Below are positions 17,170-25,799 of a stretch of 64,000 bases of DNA, piece by piece; within the stretch, counting starts at the first letter, position 1; the number at the start of each line of letters is the position of its first letter. The translations under genes were made by a program, and so were the position numbers. The notes beneath the pieces are model-generated. The model was not told the DNA's origin, did no database searches, and saw only the letters and a list, made by a program, of their open reading frames with translations. The stretch comes from Bradyrhizobium sp. OK095 (GTDB lineage: Bacteria; Pseudomonadota; Alphaproteobacteria; Rhizobiales; Xanthobacteraceae). Location of the stretch: contig NZ_FOBX01000019.1 in NCBI RefSeq assembly GCF_900109945.1, positions 62,001 through 126,000 of the forward strand. Direction: 5' to 3'.

Positions 17170-18108
17170 ATGATGACGCTGCGCCAGGTTGAAGTGATCC
17201 GTGCCGTGATGGTGACAGGCACCATTGGCGGCGCGGCCAAGCTGCTCAACGTGTCGGCCCCGGGGATCAGCCGGCTGGTCAAATACACCGAGCGCTCGCT
17301 CGGCATCCGCTTCTTTCAGCGCCAGAACGGCCGCTACTTCCCGACGCCGGAAGCCGAGACCATCTTCGAGCAGATCAACGGGGTCTACAAGAAGGTCGAC
17401 GACCTCTCTGAGATCATCTCCAAGATCGGCCGCGGCGGATTGTCGGAATTGCGCATCGGCTCGGTGCCCAGCATCTCGCAGGTGATGGTGCCGCGCGCGA
17501 TCGAGCGGGTGCGCCGCCGCTATCCTGATTTGGGCATCGACATCAACATCCTCAAGCTCGAGGAGGCCATCGACTATCTGATGCTCGGCCGCGGCGAGTG
17601 CGTGGCGATGAGCTACCGGCTCGAGCATTCCGGACTCGACTTCATGCCTCTCGCCTCTGGCGAGCTCTATTGCATCGTGCCATCAGGCCACGAGCTCGCC
17701 GGACGCAAGCAGGTCTCTGCGGCCGAGATCACGCGCTATCCGCTGATCGGCATCGATCCCAACGATCCCTATGGCCGGATCATGGCCGAGATTTTTTCGC
17801 GCAACCGGCTCGACTACAACATCACCATCCGCGCGCGCTTCGGCACCACCGTCTGCGCGCTGGTAAAGGCGGGCCTTGGCATCGCCATCATCGACCAGTT
17901 CACGGTGGCCCATGGCGGCTATCCCGGGATCGAGCTGATCAAGATCACCGAGCCGACGCGGTTCGACACCTATATTGCGGTCAAGCACGGCGCGCCGCTG
18001 TCGCTCCACGTCGAGTATTTCATCGAGTCCCTGCGCGCCGAGATGCGCGCGGTCGAGCCGTCCCGCGGCAACGGCAAGGCCACTGCCGCGCGCGGGCGGA
18101 AGAAATAA
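17170..18108 (+). CDS. LysR-family regulator of the quinate/shikimate unit
   Basis: 312 residues; ATG 17170 followed at once by a second ATG. N-terminal winged HTH (MTLRQVEVIRAVMVTGTIGGAAKLLNVSAPGISRLVKYTERSLGIRFFQR) and a full periplasmic-binding-like effector domain, with a basic tail (GNGKATAARGRKK). Same direction as and 144 bases upstream of the shikimate dehydrogenase gene, so it probably controls the downstream operon; the co-inducer would be quinate, shikimate or an intermediate. Direct repeats TGTTAGG at 18114 and 18144 are candidate binding elements. Confidence 0.88.
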   Translation: MMTLRQVEVIRAVMVTGTIGGAAKLLNVSAPGISRLVKYTERSLGIRFFQRQNGRYFPTPEAETIFEQINGVYKKVDDLSEIISKIGRGGLSELRIGSVPSISQVMVPRAIERVRRRYPDLGIDINILKLEEAIDYLMLGRGECVAMSYRLEHSGLDFMPLASGELYCIVPSGHELAGRKQVSAAEITRYPLIGIDPNDPYGRIMAEIFSRNRLDYNITIRARFGTTVCALVKAGLGIAIIDQFTVAHGGYPGIELIKITEPTRFDTYIAVKHGAPLSLHVEYFIESLRAEMRAVEPSRGNGKATAARGRKK

Positions 18109-18113
18109 CATTA

Positions 18114-18150
18114 TGTTAGGTTTGCCGGATAAAAGGGTAATTGTGTTAGG
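18114..18150. promoter_or_regulatory. Direct repeats TGTTAGG 30 bases apart in the shikimate operon promoter
   Basis: TGTTAGG at 18114-18120 and 18144-18150 in the 144-base gap between lysR and the dehydrogenase gene; the segment is markedly more AT-rich than its flanks. Three helical turns apart, they could be contacted by a LysR tetramer. Inference only. Confidence 0.35.
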
Positions 18151-18252
18151 CGAGGGAAAAGCTATCGTCCCACGCGTGAGCCCCCTTGGAATCGCGCGCA
18201 TTTCGCGGCTAATGGCCGGAAACCACCGCTCAGCATCAGGCGATAGTCGATC

Positions 18253-19143
18253 ATGTCAAAGCGCGGACCTGCCGCATCCAAGAAGCTCCTGACCGGCCTG
18301 ATCGGCGCGCCGATCGCGCATTCCGCCTCCCCCGCCATGCATGAGCGCGCCGCCGAGGCGCTCGGCCTGCGCGGTCATTATCAGCTCATCGAAGTGGCCG
18401 GCGCCGACGCAGCCGGGCTCGCCATGATGCTCGAAGGCGTGCGGCGCCTCGGCTTTGCCGGCGTTAACGTCACCTTTCCCTACAAGGAGGCGGTGGTCCC
18501 GCTGCTCGACGAGCTGGCACCGGCTGCGGCCGCCATGGGGGCGGTCAACACCGTGGTCGTGAGGGATAACAGGCTGATCGGCCACAACACCGACACGACG
18601 GGCTTTGCGCGCGCCGTCGCGCCGCTGCTGGCGCCTACGGGAAACGCGGTCGCCGTGATCGGCACCGGCGGCGTCGGCAAGGCGATCGCCTTTGCGCTGG
18701 CGAGCCTTGAGGTCACCGACCTCCGCATCTTCGACAGCGAACCGGCGCGCGCCGAAAAGCTCGCCGCGCTGCTCGCCAAACAGGGTGGCGCCAAGGTGAC
18801 TTCAAGGGTGGCCGCAAGCGTCGCGGACGCGCTCGATGGTGCAACCGGCCTCGTCAATGGCACGCCGGTCGGCATGCTGCCGAACCGGGGCATCCCGGTC
18901 CCGGCCGCGCTGCTGCGCGAAAACCTGTGGGTCGCGGACGCCGTCTATTCGCCGCTGATCACGCCGCTGCTGGCCGCGGCGCAAGCCAAGGGCGCGCGGA
19001 TCATGACCGGGCGGGAGCTTGCGATCTACCAGGCCGCCGACGCGTTCGAATTGTTCACGGGCCTTGCCCCATCGACCGAGGTCATGGGAGAGGCATTTGA
19101 CGAGGTGATGGCGGCACGAAGTTCGACCTATCACGCAGCGTAA
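18253..19143 (+). CDS. Shikimate/quinate dehydrogenase (AroE/YdiB family)
   Basis: 296 residues. Substrate-binding motif IGAPIAHSASPAMHERA (Ser-x-Ser), catalytic Lys in NVTFPYKEAVVP, Asp in HNTDTTGF, and the Rossmann motif GTGGVGKAIAFALA for NAD(P). Such enzymes interconvert shikimate (or quinate) and 3-dehydroshikimate (or dehydroquinate). Being first in an operon with a Liv-type transporter and a dehydroshikimate dehydratase, it probably works in the catabolic direction rather than in aromatic amino acid synthesis. There is no dehydroquinase gene here, which favours shikimate as the main substrate. Confidence 0.88.
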   Translation: MSKRGPAASKKLLTGLIGAPIAHSASPAMHERAAEALGLRGHYQLIEVAGADAAGLAMMLEGVRRLGFAGVNVTFPYKEAVVPLLDELAPAAAAMGAVNTVVVRDNRLIGHNTDTTGFARAVAPLLAPTGNAVAVIGTGGVGKAIAFALASLEVTDLRIFDSEPARAEKLAALLAKQGGAKVTSRVAASVADALDGATGLVNGTPVGMLPNRGIPVPAALLRENLWVADAVYSPLITPLLAAAQAKGARIMTGRELAIYQAADAFELFTGLAPSTEVMGEAFDEVMAARSSTYHAA

Positions 19144-19200
19144 CCGAAGCGGCCGGACACAAGGCCGCAGACAAATTCAATGAAATCGGGAGGAGAGACC

Positions 19201-20331
19201 ATGAAATCGACTTTGCTGGCAGGCGCCCTGCTTGCCTTCGCGACTGCAACCAGCGCCCACGCCCAGGCGATCAAGCTCGCGGACGTGGCCGAGCTTTCGG
19301 GCGGCGGTGCCACCGTCGGCACCAATTGGAAGAACGGCATCGACCTCGCGATCGAAGAGATCAACGCCAAGGGCGGTGTGCTCGGCCGCAAGTTAGAGGT
19401 CACCCACGCCGACTCGCAGTCCAATCCCGGCGTTGCCCGCGCGCAGGTGCAGAAGGCGCTCGACGCCGAGCCCTACGTGCTGCTCGGGCCCGGTTATTCC
19501 GGCTCGGTGAAGGTCACGGCGCCGCTCGCGGCCGAGGCCGGCATCGCGCAGATCATGGGCGGCGAAGCCGCCGAGCTGACGCAGGCCGGAAACAAATTCC
19601 TGTTCCGCACGTCTTTCGGCCAGCAATCCTCGATGCCGAAGGTCGCCAAATATATCCACGACGACATGAAGGCGAAGACGGTCGCGGTGGTCTGGGTCAA
19701 CAATGACTTTGGCCGCGGCGGACGCGACGTCGTCGTCAAGGAGCTCGACCGGCTCGGCTCCAAGGTAGTCGCCGACCTCTCGACCGAAGCGGGCCAGGTC
19801 GATTTCGCCGCCGACGTCGGCAAGATCAAGGCCGCCAATCCGGACGCGGTGTTCGTCTATGTCAACGAGGAAGAAAGCGCGCGTATTCTGAAAGAGCTGA
19901 AGCGCCAGGGCGTCACTGCGCCGCTGATGGGTGAGACCACGCTGATCGGCCAGAAGGTGATCGAGCTCGCGGGCGACGCCGCCAACGGCGCGCGCGGCCA
20001 TGTCGGCCTCACCACCGACGCGCCGGTCGATTTGATCAAGGCGTTCCGCGACAAGTTTGCGAAGAAGTATAATTACGTCCCTGATCATAACGGCCTGAAG
20101 GGCTATCTCGCCGTCTACATGGTGAAAGCCACCACCGAGAAGATGGGCAAGGTCGATTCCAAGGCGTTCGCCGACGCACTGCACGGGTTGACGATCAAGG
20201 CCGCGGACGAGCCGGGCATTTTGATGGACGTAACCTTCAGCGACACCGGCGACATCGATCGCCAGAGCTTTCTGGTCGAGGTGGTCGAAGGCAAGCAGGT
20301 GGTAAAGCAGGTGCTGCCGAAGGTGAAATGA
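19201..20331 (+). CDS. Liv-type periplasmic binding protein of the shikimate/quinate operon
   Basis: 376 residues from ATG 19201, with GGGAGGAGAG upstream (the frame opens earlier at 19180). Signal peptide MKSTLLAGALLAFATATSAHAQA with cleavage near AHA-QA, then a type I binding-protein fold (IKLADVAELSGGGATVGTNWKNGIDLAIEEINAKGG). It delivers ligand to the permeases encoded by the next genes. Ligand presumed to be shikimate, quinate or a related hydroaromatic acid from operon content. Confidence 0.9.
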   Translation: MKSTLLAGALLAFATATSAHAQAIKLADVAELSGGGATVGTNWKNGIDLAIEEINAKGGVLGRKLEVTHADSQSNPGVARAQVQKALDAEPYVLLGPGYSGSVKVTAPLAAEAGIAQIMGGEAAELTQAGNKFLFRTSFGQQSSMPKVAKYIHDDMKAKTVAVVWVNNDFGRGGRDVVVKELDRLGSKVVADLSTEAGQVDFAADVGKIKAANPDAVFVYVNEEESARILKELKRQGVTAPLMGETTLIGQKVIELAGDAANGARGHVGLTTDAPVDLIKAFRDKFAKKYNYVPDHNGLKGYLAVYMVKATTEKMGKVDSKAFADALHGLTIKAADEPGILMDVTFSDTGDIDRQSFLVEVVEGKQVVKQVLPKVK

Positions 20332-20360
20332 GGGCCTCTTTCTTCTCCCTCTCCCCGCAA

Positions 20361-20402
20361 GAGCGGGGCGAGGGAGACGATAGAGCGGGGCGAGGGAGGC
20401 GA
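20361..20402. repeat. Two tandem 20-base direct repeats (GAGCGGGGCGAGGGAG...)
   Basis: GAGCGGGGCGAGGGAGACGA at 20361-20380 and the same with one change at 20383-20402, preceded by CTCCCTCTCCCCGC; it looks like a collapsed class C palindromic repeat lying between the binding-protein and permease genes and running into the next ribosome-binding site. Confidence 0.7.
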
Positions 20403-20413
20403 AAGAGAGGAAA

Positions 20414-21289
20414 ATGTCCAACCTGTTCGATCTTCTGGTCGCAGGACTGGCCACCGGCGCGATCTATGCGCTGGTCGCGGTTGGCTTCACGCTGCTGTGG
20501 CAGACCTCGCAGACCATCAATTTCGCGCAGGGCGAGTTCGTGATGCTGCCGGCGTTTTTGATGCTGGCCGCGATGCATGCCGGCGCGCCGTTCTGGCTCG
20601 CGATCATCCTCGGCATCCTGCTCTCGATGCTCCTGCTCGGGCTCGCCTTCAAGATGCTGCTGGTTGATCCGATGATGCGCCATGGCGTGCTGCCGCTGGC
20701 GATCGCGACGATGGCGCTCGCAATCGGCCTCAAGGAAGCCGTGAAACAGTTCTTCAGCGCCGAGGCCTCGCCCTTCCCCTCGATCGTGCCGACCGGCGAC
20801 ATCTCCATCCTCGGCCACGCCGTGTCGCTGCAAAGCATCAGCGTCCTCGTCGTCGCCATTCTTGCCGTGTTCGGCCTGACCGCGCTCCTGAACCGCACTT
20901 CGCTCGGCCATCAGATGCAGGCAGCCGCGCAAAACCCGACGGTCGCGCGCATCATCGGTGTTCCCGTCGAACGCATGATCCTCCTGACCTTCCTGATCAA
21001 CGCCTTTCTGGTCGCGCTGGCTTCGCTGCTGATCACGCCGATTTACCTGGCAAAGTTCTCCTCCGGCGAAGTGCTCGGACAAGCCGCCTTCATCGCCGCC
21101 ATCGTCGGCGGCTTCAACCAGGTGCGCGGCGCGATTGCCGGCGGCCTGTTGATCGGCGTGCTCGACAATCTCGCGGCCGCCTATGTCTCGACGCAGTACC
21201 GCGCCGCCGTACCGATGATCTTCCTGATCGCCGTGATCCTGTTCCGGCCGCAGGGATTGCTCGGCCGTGCCGAGGAGCGCACGGTATGA
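20414..21289 (+). CDS. Liv-type permease (LivH family), shikimate/quinate operon
   Basis: 291 residues, polytopic; N-terminal LVAGLATGAIYALVAVGFTLLWQTSQTINFAQGEFVML is the LivH signature, and GGFNQVRGAIAGG marks the coupling loop. Ribosome-binding AGAGAGGAAA before ATG 20414. Overlaps the following permease by ATGA. Confidence 0.9.
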   Translation: MSNLFDLLVAGLATGAIYALVAVGFTLLWQTSQTINFAQGEFVMLPAFLMLAAMHAGAPFWLAIILGILLSMLLLGLAFKMLLVDPMMRHGVLPLAIATMALAIGLKEAVKQFFSAEASPFPSIVPTGDISILGHAVSLQSISVLVVAILAVFGLTALLNRTSLGHQMQAAAQNPTVARIIGVPVERMILLTFLINAFLVALASLLITPIYLAKFSSGEVLGQAAFIAAIVGGFNQVRGAIAGGLLIGVLDNLAAAYVSTQYRAAVPMIFLIAVILFRPQGLLGRAEERTV

Positions 21290-22284
21290 GCGGATTCGCC
21301 AAACCGTTGAAGATCGCGCTTGGCCTTGCCGTCATCGCAGGCCTGATCATCGTCCCCATGAATTTCAATCGCTATGGCCTGTTCATTCTGAGCCAGTGGG
21401 CGGTGATGAGCATTGCCGCGATGGGGTTGAACCTCACACTCGGCTATGCCGGTCAGGTCTCGCTGGCGCAGGGCGCCTTCGTCGGCATCGGTGCCTATGC
21501 CGCCGCGATCATGACCACGCATGGCTGGCCGCTGCCGGCCGCGATCGTGGTCGCGATTGCCCTGAGCTTCGCGGTCGGCTGGGTGCTCGGCTATCCGGCG
21601 CTGCGCGTGCAGCATCATTACCTTGCCTTCGTCACGCTCGCCTTTTCGACGCTGGCCTTCCTGGTGTTCCGCAACGAGAGCTGGCTCACCGGCGGCATCT
21701 ACGGCATCTCCAACATTCCGCGCCCGCACTTTTTCGGGATCGCCACCAGCAAGCCGCTGCCGTTCTACTATGTCTGCCTCGGCTCGCTCGCGATCGTATC
21801 GGTCGCGGTGTGGTGGCTGATCCGCTCGCCCTGGGGCCGCGCCTTCATGGCGCTGCGCGAAAACCCGCTGCGCGCACAGTCGCTCGGCATCGACACAAGA
21901 CGCTACACGCTGATGGCGTTCGCGATCGGCTCGGCGCTCGGCGGCGTCGCCGGCGCGCTCTATGCGCCGCTGACGCAATATATCGACCCCGTGCCGTTCA
22001 ACCTGTCGCTCTCGCTCGATCTGCTGATGATGGTGATCGTCGGTGGCGCTGGTTTCTTCCTGGGACCGTTCCTCGGCGCGATGATCGCGGTGCTGCTGCC
22101 GGAATGGCTGCGCTTCACCGAAGGCTATTATCTGATGATTTACGCGGTCGCGGTGATGGGGCTTCTGATCTGGTCGCCGACCGGCATTCTGGGAATCCTC
22201 GATCGCTACATGGCCGAGCGCCGCACCAAGGCAGCCTCCGCGCTGCGCGCCGTTGCAAAGTCTCGCCTGGAGACGGCGCAATGA
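21286..22284 (+). CDS. Liv-type permease (LivM family), shikimate/quinate operon
   Basis: 332 residues with about ten hydrophobic segments; LTLGYAGQVSLAQGAFVGIGAYAA is the LivM signature and GGAGFFLGPFLGAMIAV the coupling loop. Starts within the previous stop (ATGA) and its own stop overlaps the next start. Confidence 0.9.
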   Translation: MSGFAKPLKIALGLAVIAGLIIVPMNFNRYGLFILSQWAVMSIAAMGLNLTLGYAGQVSLAQGAFVGIGAYAAAIMTTHGWPLPAAIVVAIALSFAVGWVLGYPALRVQHHYLAFVTLAFSTLAFLVFRNESWLTGGIYGISNIPRPHFFGIATSKPLPFYYVCLGSLAIVSVAVWWLIRSPWGRAFMALRENPLRAQSLGIDTRRYTLMAFAIGSALGGVAGALYAPLTQYIDPVPFNLSLSLDLLMMVIVGGAGFFLGPFLGAMIAVLLPEWLRFTEGYYLMIYAVAVMGLLIWSPTGILGILDRYMAERRTKAASALRAVAKSRLETAQ

Positions 22285-23024
22285 GTGCCGTCCTCGAAGT
22301 CACCGACATCAAGAAGAACTTTGGCGGCATCAGCGCGGTCGACGGCGTCTCGTTCGACGTGCGCGAAGGCGAGATCCTCGGCCTGATCGGCCCGAACGGC
22401 TGCGGCAAGTCCACTTTGTTCAACTGCATCCTCGGCCAGCTCACTCCCAGCGGCGGCGAGGTCAAGCTCGACGGCAAAGTCGTCACCGGCTTGCGGCCTG
22501 CCGAACTCAACAAGCTCGGGGTCAGCCGCACGTTTCAACTCTTGCAAGTCTTCCCAAAGCTCTCGGTGCGGGAGAATTTGATCCTCGCGGGACAGGAGCA
22601 TCAGGGCAGCATGGCCTCGCGTCTGGTCGGCCGTTCCGATGCCGGGTTGACGGAGGCTGCCAACCAGATGATCGGCTTCTTCAAGCTCGATCATCTTGCA
22701 GCAGAGCCCGCCGGCGGCCTCTCCTACGGCCAGCAAAAGCTGCTCGATGCCGCCATGGCCTTCATGGGCGGCCCGCGCCTGGTGCTGCTTGATGAGCCCG
22801 CTGGCGGCGTCAACCCGTCGATGCTGGCGGATCTCAAGGAGCGGCTGGTCGCGATCAACCGCGAGAAGAACGCCACCTTCGTCGTGATCGAGCACAACAT
22901 GGAATTCGTGATGTCGCTGTGCTCGCGCGTGATGGTGATGGCCGAAGGCAAGGTGCTGGCGATGGGACGGCCGGACGAAGTGCGAAAGAACCCGGCCGTG
23001 ATCGAAGCCTATCTGGGACATTAG
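22281..23024 (+). CDS. Liv-type ATP-binding protein (LivG family), shikimate/quinate operon
   Basis: 247 residues from ATG 22281, overlapping the LivM-type stop (ATGA). Walker A GPNGCGKST, signature LSYGQQKLLDAAMAF, Walker B LVLLDEPAGGV, H-loop VIEHNMEFV. A longer frame opens at 21267 but its first part is an antisense-free shadow of the permease gene and is rejected. Confidence 0.9.
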   Translation: MSAVLEVTDIKKNFGGISAVDGVSFDVREGEILGLIGPNGCGKSTLFNCILGQLTPSGGEVKLDGKVVTGLRPAELNKLGVSRTFQLLQVFPKLSVRENLILAGQEHQGSMASRLVGRSDAGLTEAANQMIGFFKLDHLAAEPAGGLSYGQQKLLDAAMAFMGGPRLVLLDEPAGGVNPSMLADLKERLVAINREKNATFVVIEHNMEFVMSLCSRVMVMAEGKVLAMGRPDEVRKNPAVIEAYLGH

Positions 23025-23027
23025 ACC

Positions 23028-23765
23028 ATGAGCGATCCGATCCTCTCGGTTCACAATCTTGTCGGTGGCTACGGCAAGATGACGATCTTGAACGGCACCA
23101 CTTTCGCCGTGCCACAGGCAACCATCACCACCATCATCGGCCCGAACGGCGCCGGCAAGTCCACCGTGTTCAAGGCGATCTTCGGCCTCTTGAAGCTGCG
23201 CGAAGGCAAGATCAGTTTTGCAGGCCGCGACGTCACGAACCAAAGCCAACGCGCGCTGCTCAATGCCGGCATCTGCTACGTGCCGCAGGGCCGCAACATC
23301 TTTCCCGAGCTCTCCGTGCGCCACAATATCGAGCTTGGCGGCGTTGCCGCCGGGAAGGGCCTCGACCTGCCGAAGCGGATCGAGGCGGCCCTCGACCTGT
23401 TTCCGGCGCTGCGACGTAAATCAGCGCAGCAGGCCTCCACACTCTCGGGCGGCGAGCAGAAGCAGCTCGAGATCGCGCGATCGCTGCTGCTCGAGCCAAA
23501 GCTCGTGCTGATCGACGAGCCCTCGATCGGCCTGTCGCCGCTGATGGTGCAGCAGACCTTCGACATTCTCAAAAGCTTGCGCGACCGCGGCGTCACCATC
23601 CTGATGATCGAGCAGAACGCACGCTCGGCGCTGGAAATCTCCGATATCGGCATCGTGCTCGAGCTCGGCCAGACCCGCATGGTCGACGACGCGAAGCGCA
23701 TTCTGAATGATCCCCGCATCGGACAATTGTTCCTGGGCGGCGCGATGGAGGACAATGCAGCATGA
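23028..23765 (+). CDS. Liv-type ATP-binding protein (LivF family), shikimate/quinate operon
   Basis: 245 residues. Walker A GPNGAGKST, signature LSGGEQKQLEIARS, Walker B LVLIDEPSIGL, H-loop MIEQNARSA. Three bases after the LivG-type gene; its stop overlaps the start of the dehydratase gene (ATGA), tying transport and catabolism into one translational chain. Confidence 0.9.
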   Translation: MSDPILSVHNLVGGYGKMTILNGTTFAVPQATITTIIGPNGAGKSTVFKAIFGLLKLREGKISFAGRDVTNQSQRALLNAGICYVPQGRNIFPELSVRHNIELGGVAAGKGLDLPKRIEAALDLFPALRRKSAQQASTLSGGEQKQLEIARSLLLEPKLVLIDEPSIGLSPLMVQQTFDILKSLRDRGVTILMIEQNARSALEISDIGIVLELGQTRMVDDAKRILNDPRIGQLFLGGAMEDNAA

Positions 23766-25633
23766 CCAAGCGCTCGATCGCGACCGTCTCTCTCTCAGGC
23801 GCGCTGGACGAAAAGCTCCGCGCCATCGCATCGGCTGGCTTCGACGCGGTCGAGATCTTCGAGAACGATCTGCTCTCGTTCGGCTCGGGCCCGCGCGACA
23901 TCGCAAAGCTCTGCCGCGATCTCAATCTCGAAATCTGCGCGTTCCAGCCGTTCCGCGATTTCGAGGGCATGCCTGAGCCGCAGCGCGCGCGCAACTTTGC
24001 CCGTGCCGAGCGCAAGTTCGATCTGATGCAGGAGCTCGGCACCGATCTGCTGCTGATCTGCTCCAACGTCTCGCCTGCCTCGCTCGGCGGCATCGACCGC
24101 GCCGCGGACGATTTTCGCGAACTCGGCGAGCGTGCGGCCAAGCGTAGCTTGCGCGTCGGCTACGAGGCGCTCGCCTGGGGCCGCCACGTCAACGACTATC
24201 GCGACGCCTGGGAGATCGTGCGGCGCGCCGATCATCCCGCGATCGGAATCATCCTCGACAGCTTTCACGCGCTCGCCCCCGGCTTTCCGGTTCGCGCGAT
24301 GGCGTCGATCCCCGGCGACAAGATTTTTCTGGTGCAGCTCGCCGACGCACCCAAGCTCGAGCTCGACATCCTGTCCTGGAGCCGGCACTTCCGCTCCTTC
24401 CCCGGCCAGGGCGATCTGCCGGTCGGCGAATTCATGCAGGCGATCGCGGCCACCGGCTATTCGGGGCCGTGGTCGCTGGAGATCTTCAACGACCAGTTCC
24501 GCGCCGGCTCGGCCACGCAGACCGCGGTCGATGGCCTGCGATCGCTGATACTGCTGGAGGATCAGCTCGCACCGGACTGGCCAAAGCTCGTGAGCGAGCC
24601 CTTGGCGCCGAAGGCCAAAAGCGGCGGCACAGGGTTCATCGAGTTTGCCGTCAACGAGACCAAGGCCGGCGAGCTTGCCGGTCTGTTGTCGCAACTCGGC
24701 TTCCGCAAAACCGGCAAGCATCGCAGCAAGGCGGTGGAGCGCTGGTCGCAAGGCAAGGTCGAGCTCGTGATCAATTGCGAGACCGACGGCTTTGCGCATT
24801 CGCACTACGTCACCCACGGTCCCGGTGTCTGCGCCATCGCGCTCGATGTCGACAATGCCGGCCTTGCCATGCAGCGCGCCGAGACGCTGAAGGCGCGCAC
24901 CTTCTACCAGCCGGTCGGGCCGGGCGAACTGGAGATCCCCGCGATCCACGGCGTCGGCGGCAGCCTTCTGTATTTCCTCGATCAGGCCGGCAAGAACTGG
25001 GACACCGATTTCGAACCCGTACCAAGCGATGCGGGCGCGGACGCGCTGCTTGCGGTCGATCACATCGCGCAGTCGATGCCCTATGACGAGATGCTGTCCT
25101 GGTTGTTGTTTTACACCGGCATCCTCGACCTCAAGCGGCTGCCGCAAATGGAGATCGCCGACCCTCGTGGCCTCGTGCAGAGCCAGGCCGTCATCAACGC
25201 CGACCAGAGCCTGCGCTTCGTGCTCAACGGATCCTCCGCCAACCGCACGCTGCCGGCGCGCTTCATCTCCGAGTTTTTCGGCTCAGGCGTGCAGCACGTC
25301 GCGTTCACGTGCCGGGACATCTTTGCGGCGGTTGCCGAGATGCGCGCCCGTGGCGCGGACTTCCTGGATATCCCCGACAATTATTACGATGATATTGAAG
25401 CCAAATACGATCTCGCACCCGAATTGATGGCGCAGCTGCGCGCCAACCACATCCTCTACGACCGCGAGGGCGACGGCGAATTCTTCCAGGTCTATACCCA
25501 CATTTTCGACGAGCGGTTTTTCTTCGAGATCGTCGAGCGCAGGAATTATCAGGGATTCGGCGCCGCCAATGCCGGGATCAGGTTGGCAGCGCAGGCCCGC
25601 GAGGTAAGACCCGCGAGCATGCCGCGGGTGTGA
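23762..25633 (+). CDS. quiC: 3-Dehydroshikimate dehydratase fused to a 4-hydroxyphenylpyruvate-dioxygenase-like domain (QuiC type)
   Basis: 623 residues in two parts. Residues 1-280 form a xylose-isomerase-like TIM barrel (MTKRSIATVSLSGALDEKLRAIASAGFDAVEIFENDLLSFG; metal-site segments IGIILDSFHAL and FLVQLADAP), as in dehydroshikimate dehydratases that make protocatechuate. Residues about 290-623 form an HPPD-like vicinal-oxygen-chelate domain; the iron ligands appear intact (His in AVDHIAQSMP, His in GVQHVAFTCRD, Glu in FFFEIVERR). This is the QuiC1 architecture. The first two genes and the transporter supply its substrate. Whether the second domain is catalytically active is not known. Confidence 0.9.
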   Translation: MTKRSIATVSLSGALDEKLRAIASAGFDAVEIFENDLLSFGSGPRDIAKLCRDLNLEICAFQPFRDFEGMPEPQRARNFARAERKFDLMQELGTDLLLICSNVSPASLGGIDRAADDFRELGERAAKRSLRVGYEALAWGRHVNDYRDAWEIVRRADHPAIGIILDSFHALAPGFPVRAMASIPGDKIFLVQLADAPKLELDILSWSRHFRSFPGQGDLPVGEFMQAIAATGYSGPWSLEIFNDQFRAGSATQTAVDGLRSLILLEDQLAPDWPKLVSEPLAPKAKSGGTGFIEFAVNETKAGELAGLLSQLGFRKTGKHRSKAVERWSQGKVELVINCETDGFAHSHYVTHGPGVCAIALDVDNAGLAMQRAETLKARTFYQPVGPGELEIPAIHGVGGSLLYFLDQAGKNWDTDFEPVPSDAGADALLAVDHIAQSMPYDEMLSWLLFYTGILDLKRLPQMEIADPRGLVQSQAVINADQSLRFVLNGSSANRTLPARFISEFFGSGVQHVAFTCRDIFAAVAEMRARGADFLDIPDNYYDDIEAKYDLAPELMAQLRANHILYDREGDGEFFQVYTHIFDERFFFEIVERRNYQGFGAANAGIRLAAQAREVRPASMPRV

Positions 25634-25636
25634 TTA

Positions 25637-25786
25637 CCCTCTCCCCTTGTGGGAGAGGGTGGCTCGCCGCGAAGCGGCGAGACGGGTGAGGGGTTCTCTC
25701 CGCGCACTCGATGGAAATTACTTCGCGGACAGATACCCCTCATCCGGCGCTTCGCGCCACCTTCTCCCGCAAGGGGAGAAGGGGCA
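25637..25786. repeat. Dispersed palindromic repeat, class C variant
   Basis: CCCTCTCCCCTTGTGGGAGAGGG at the left, CACCTTCTCCCGCAAGGGGAGAAGGGG at the right, with GGCTCGCCGCGAAGCGGCGAG inside. It lies between the convergent dehydratase and binding-protein genes. Confidence 0.85.
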
Positions 25787-25799
25787 GCATCGCTCGTGG

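Noticed and set aside
21267..22280. N-terminal extension of the LivG-type protein
   Set aside because: Overlaps the LivM-type permease gene in another frame; ATG 22281 gives a normal-length ATPase.
23795..25147. 450-codon frame antisense to the QuiC-type gene
   Set aside because: Shadow frame caused by third-position GC bias; composition is not protein-like.
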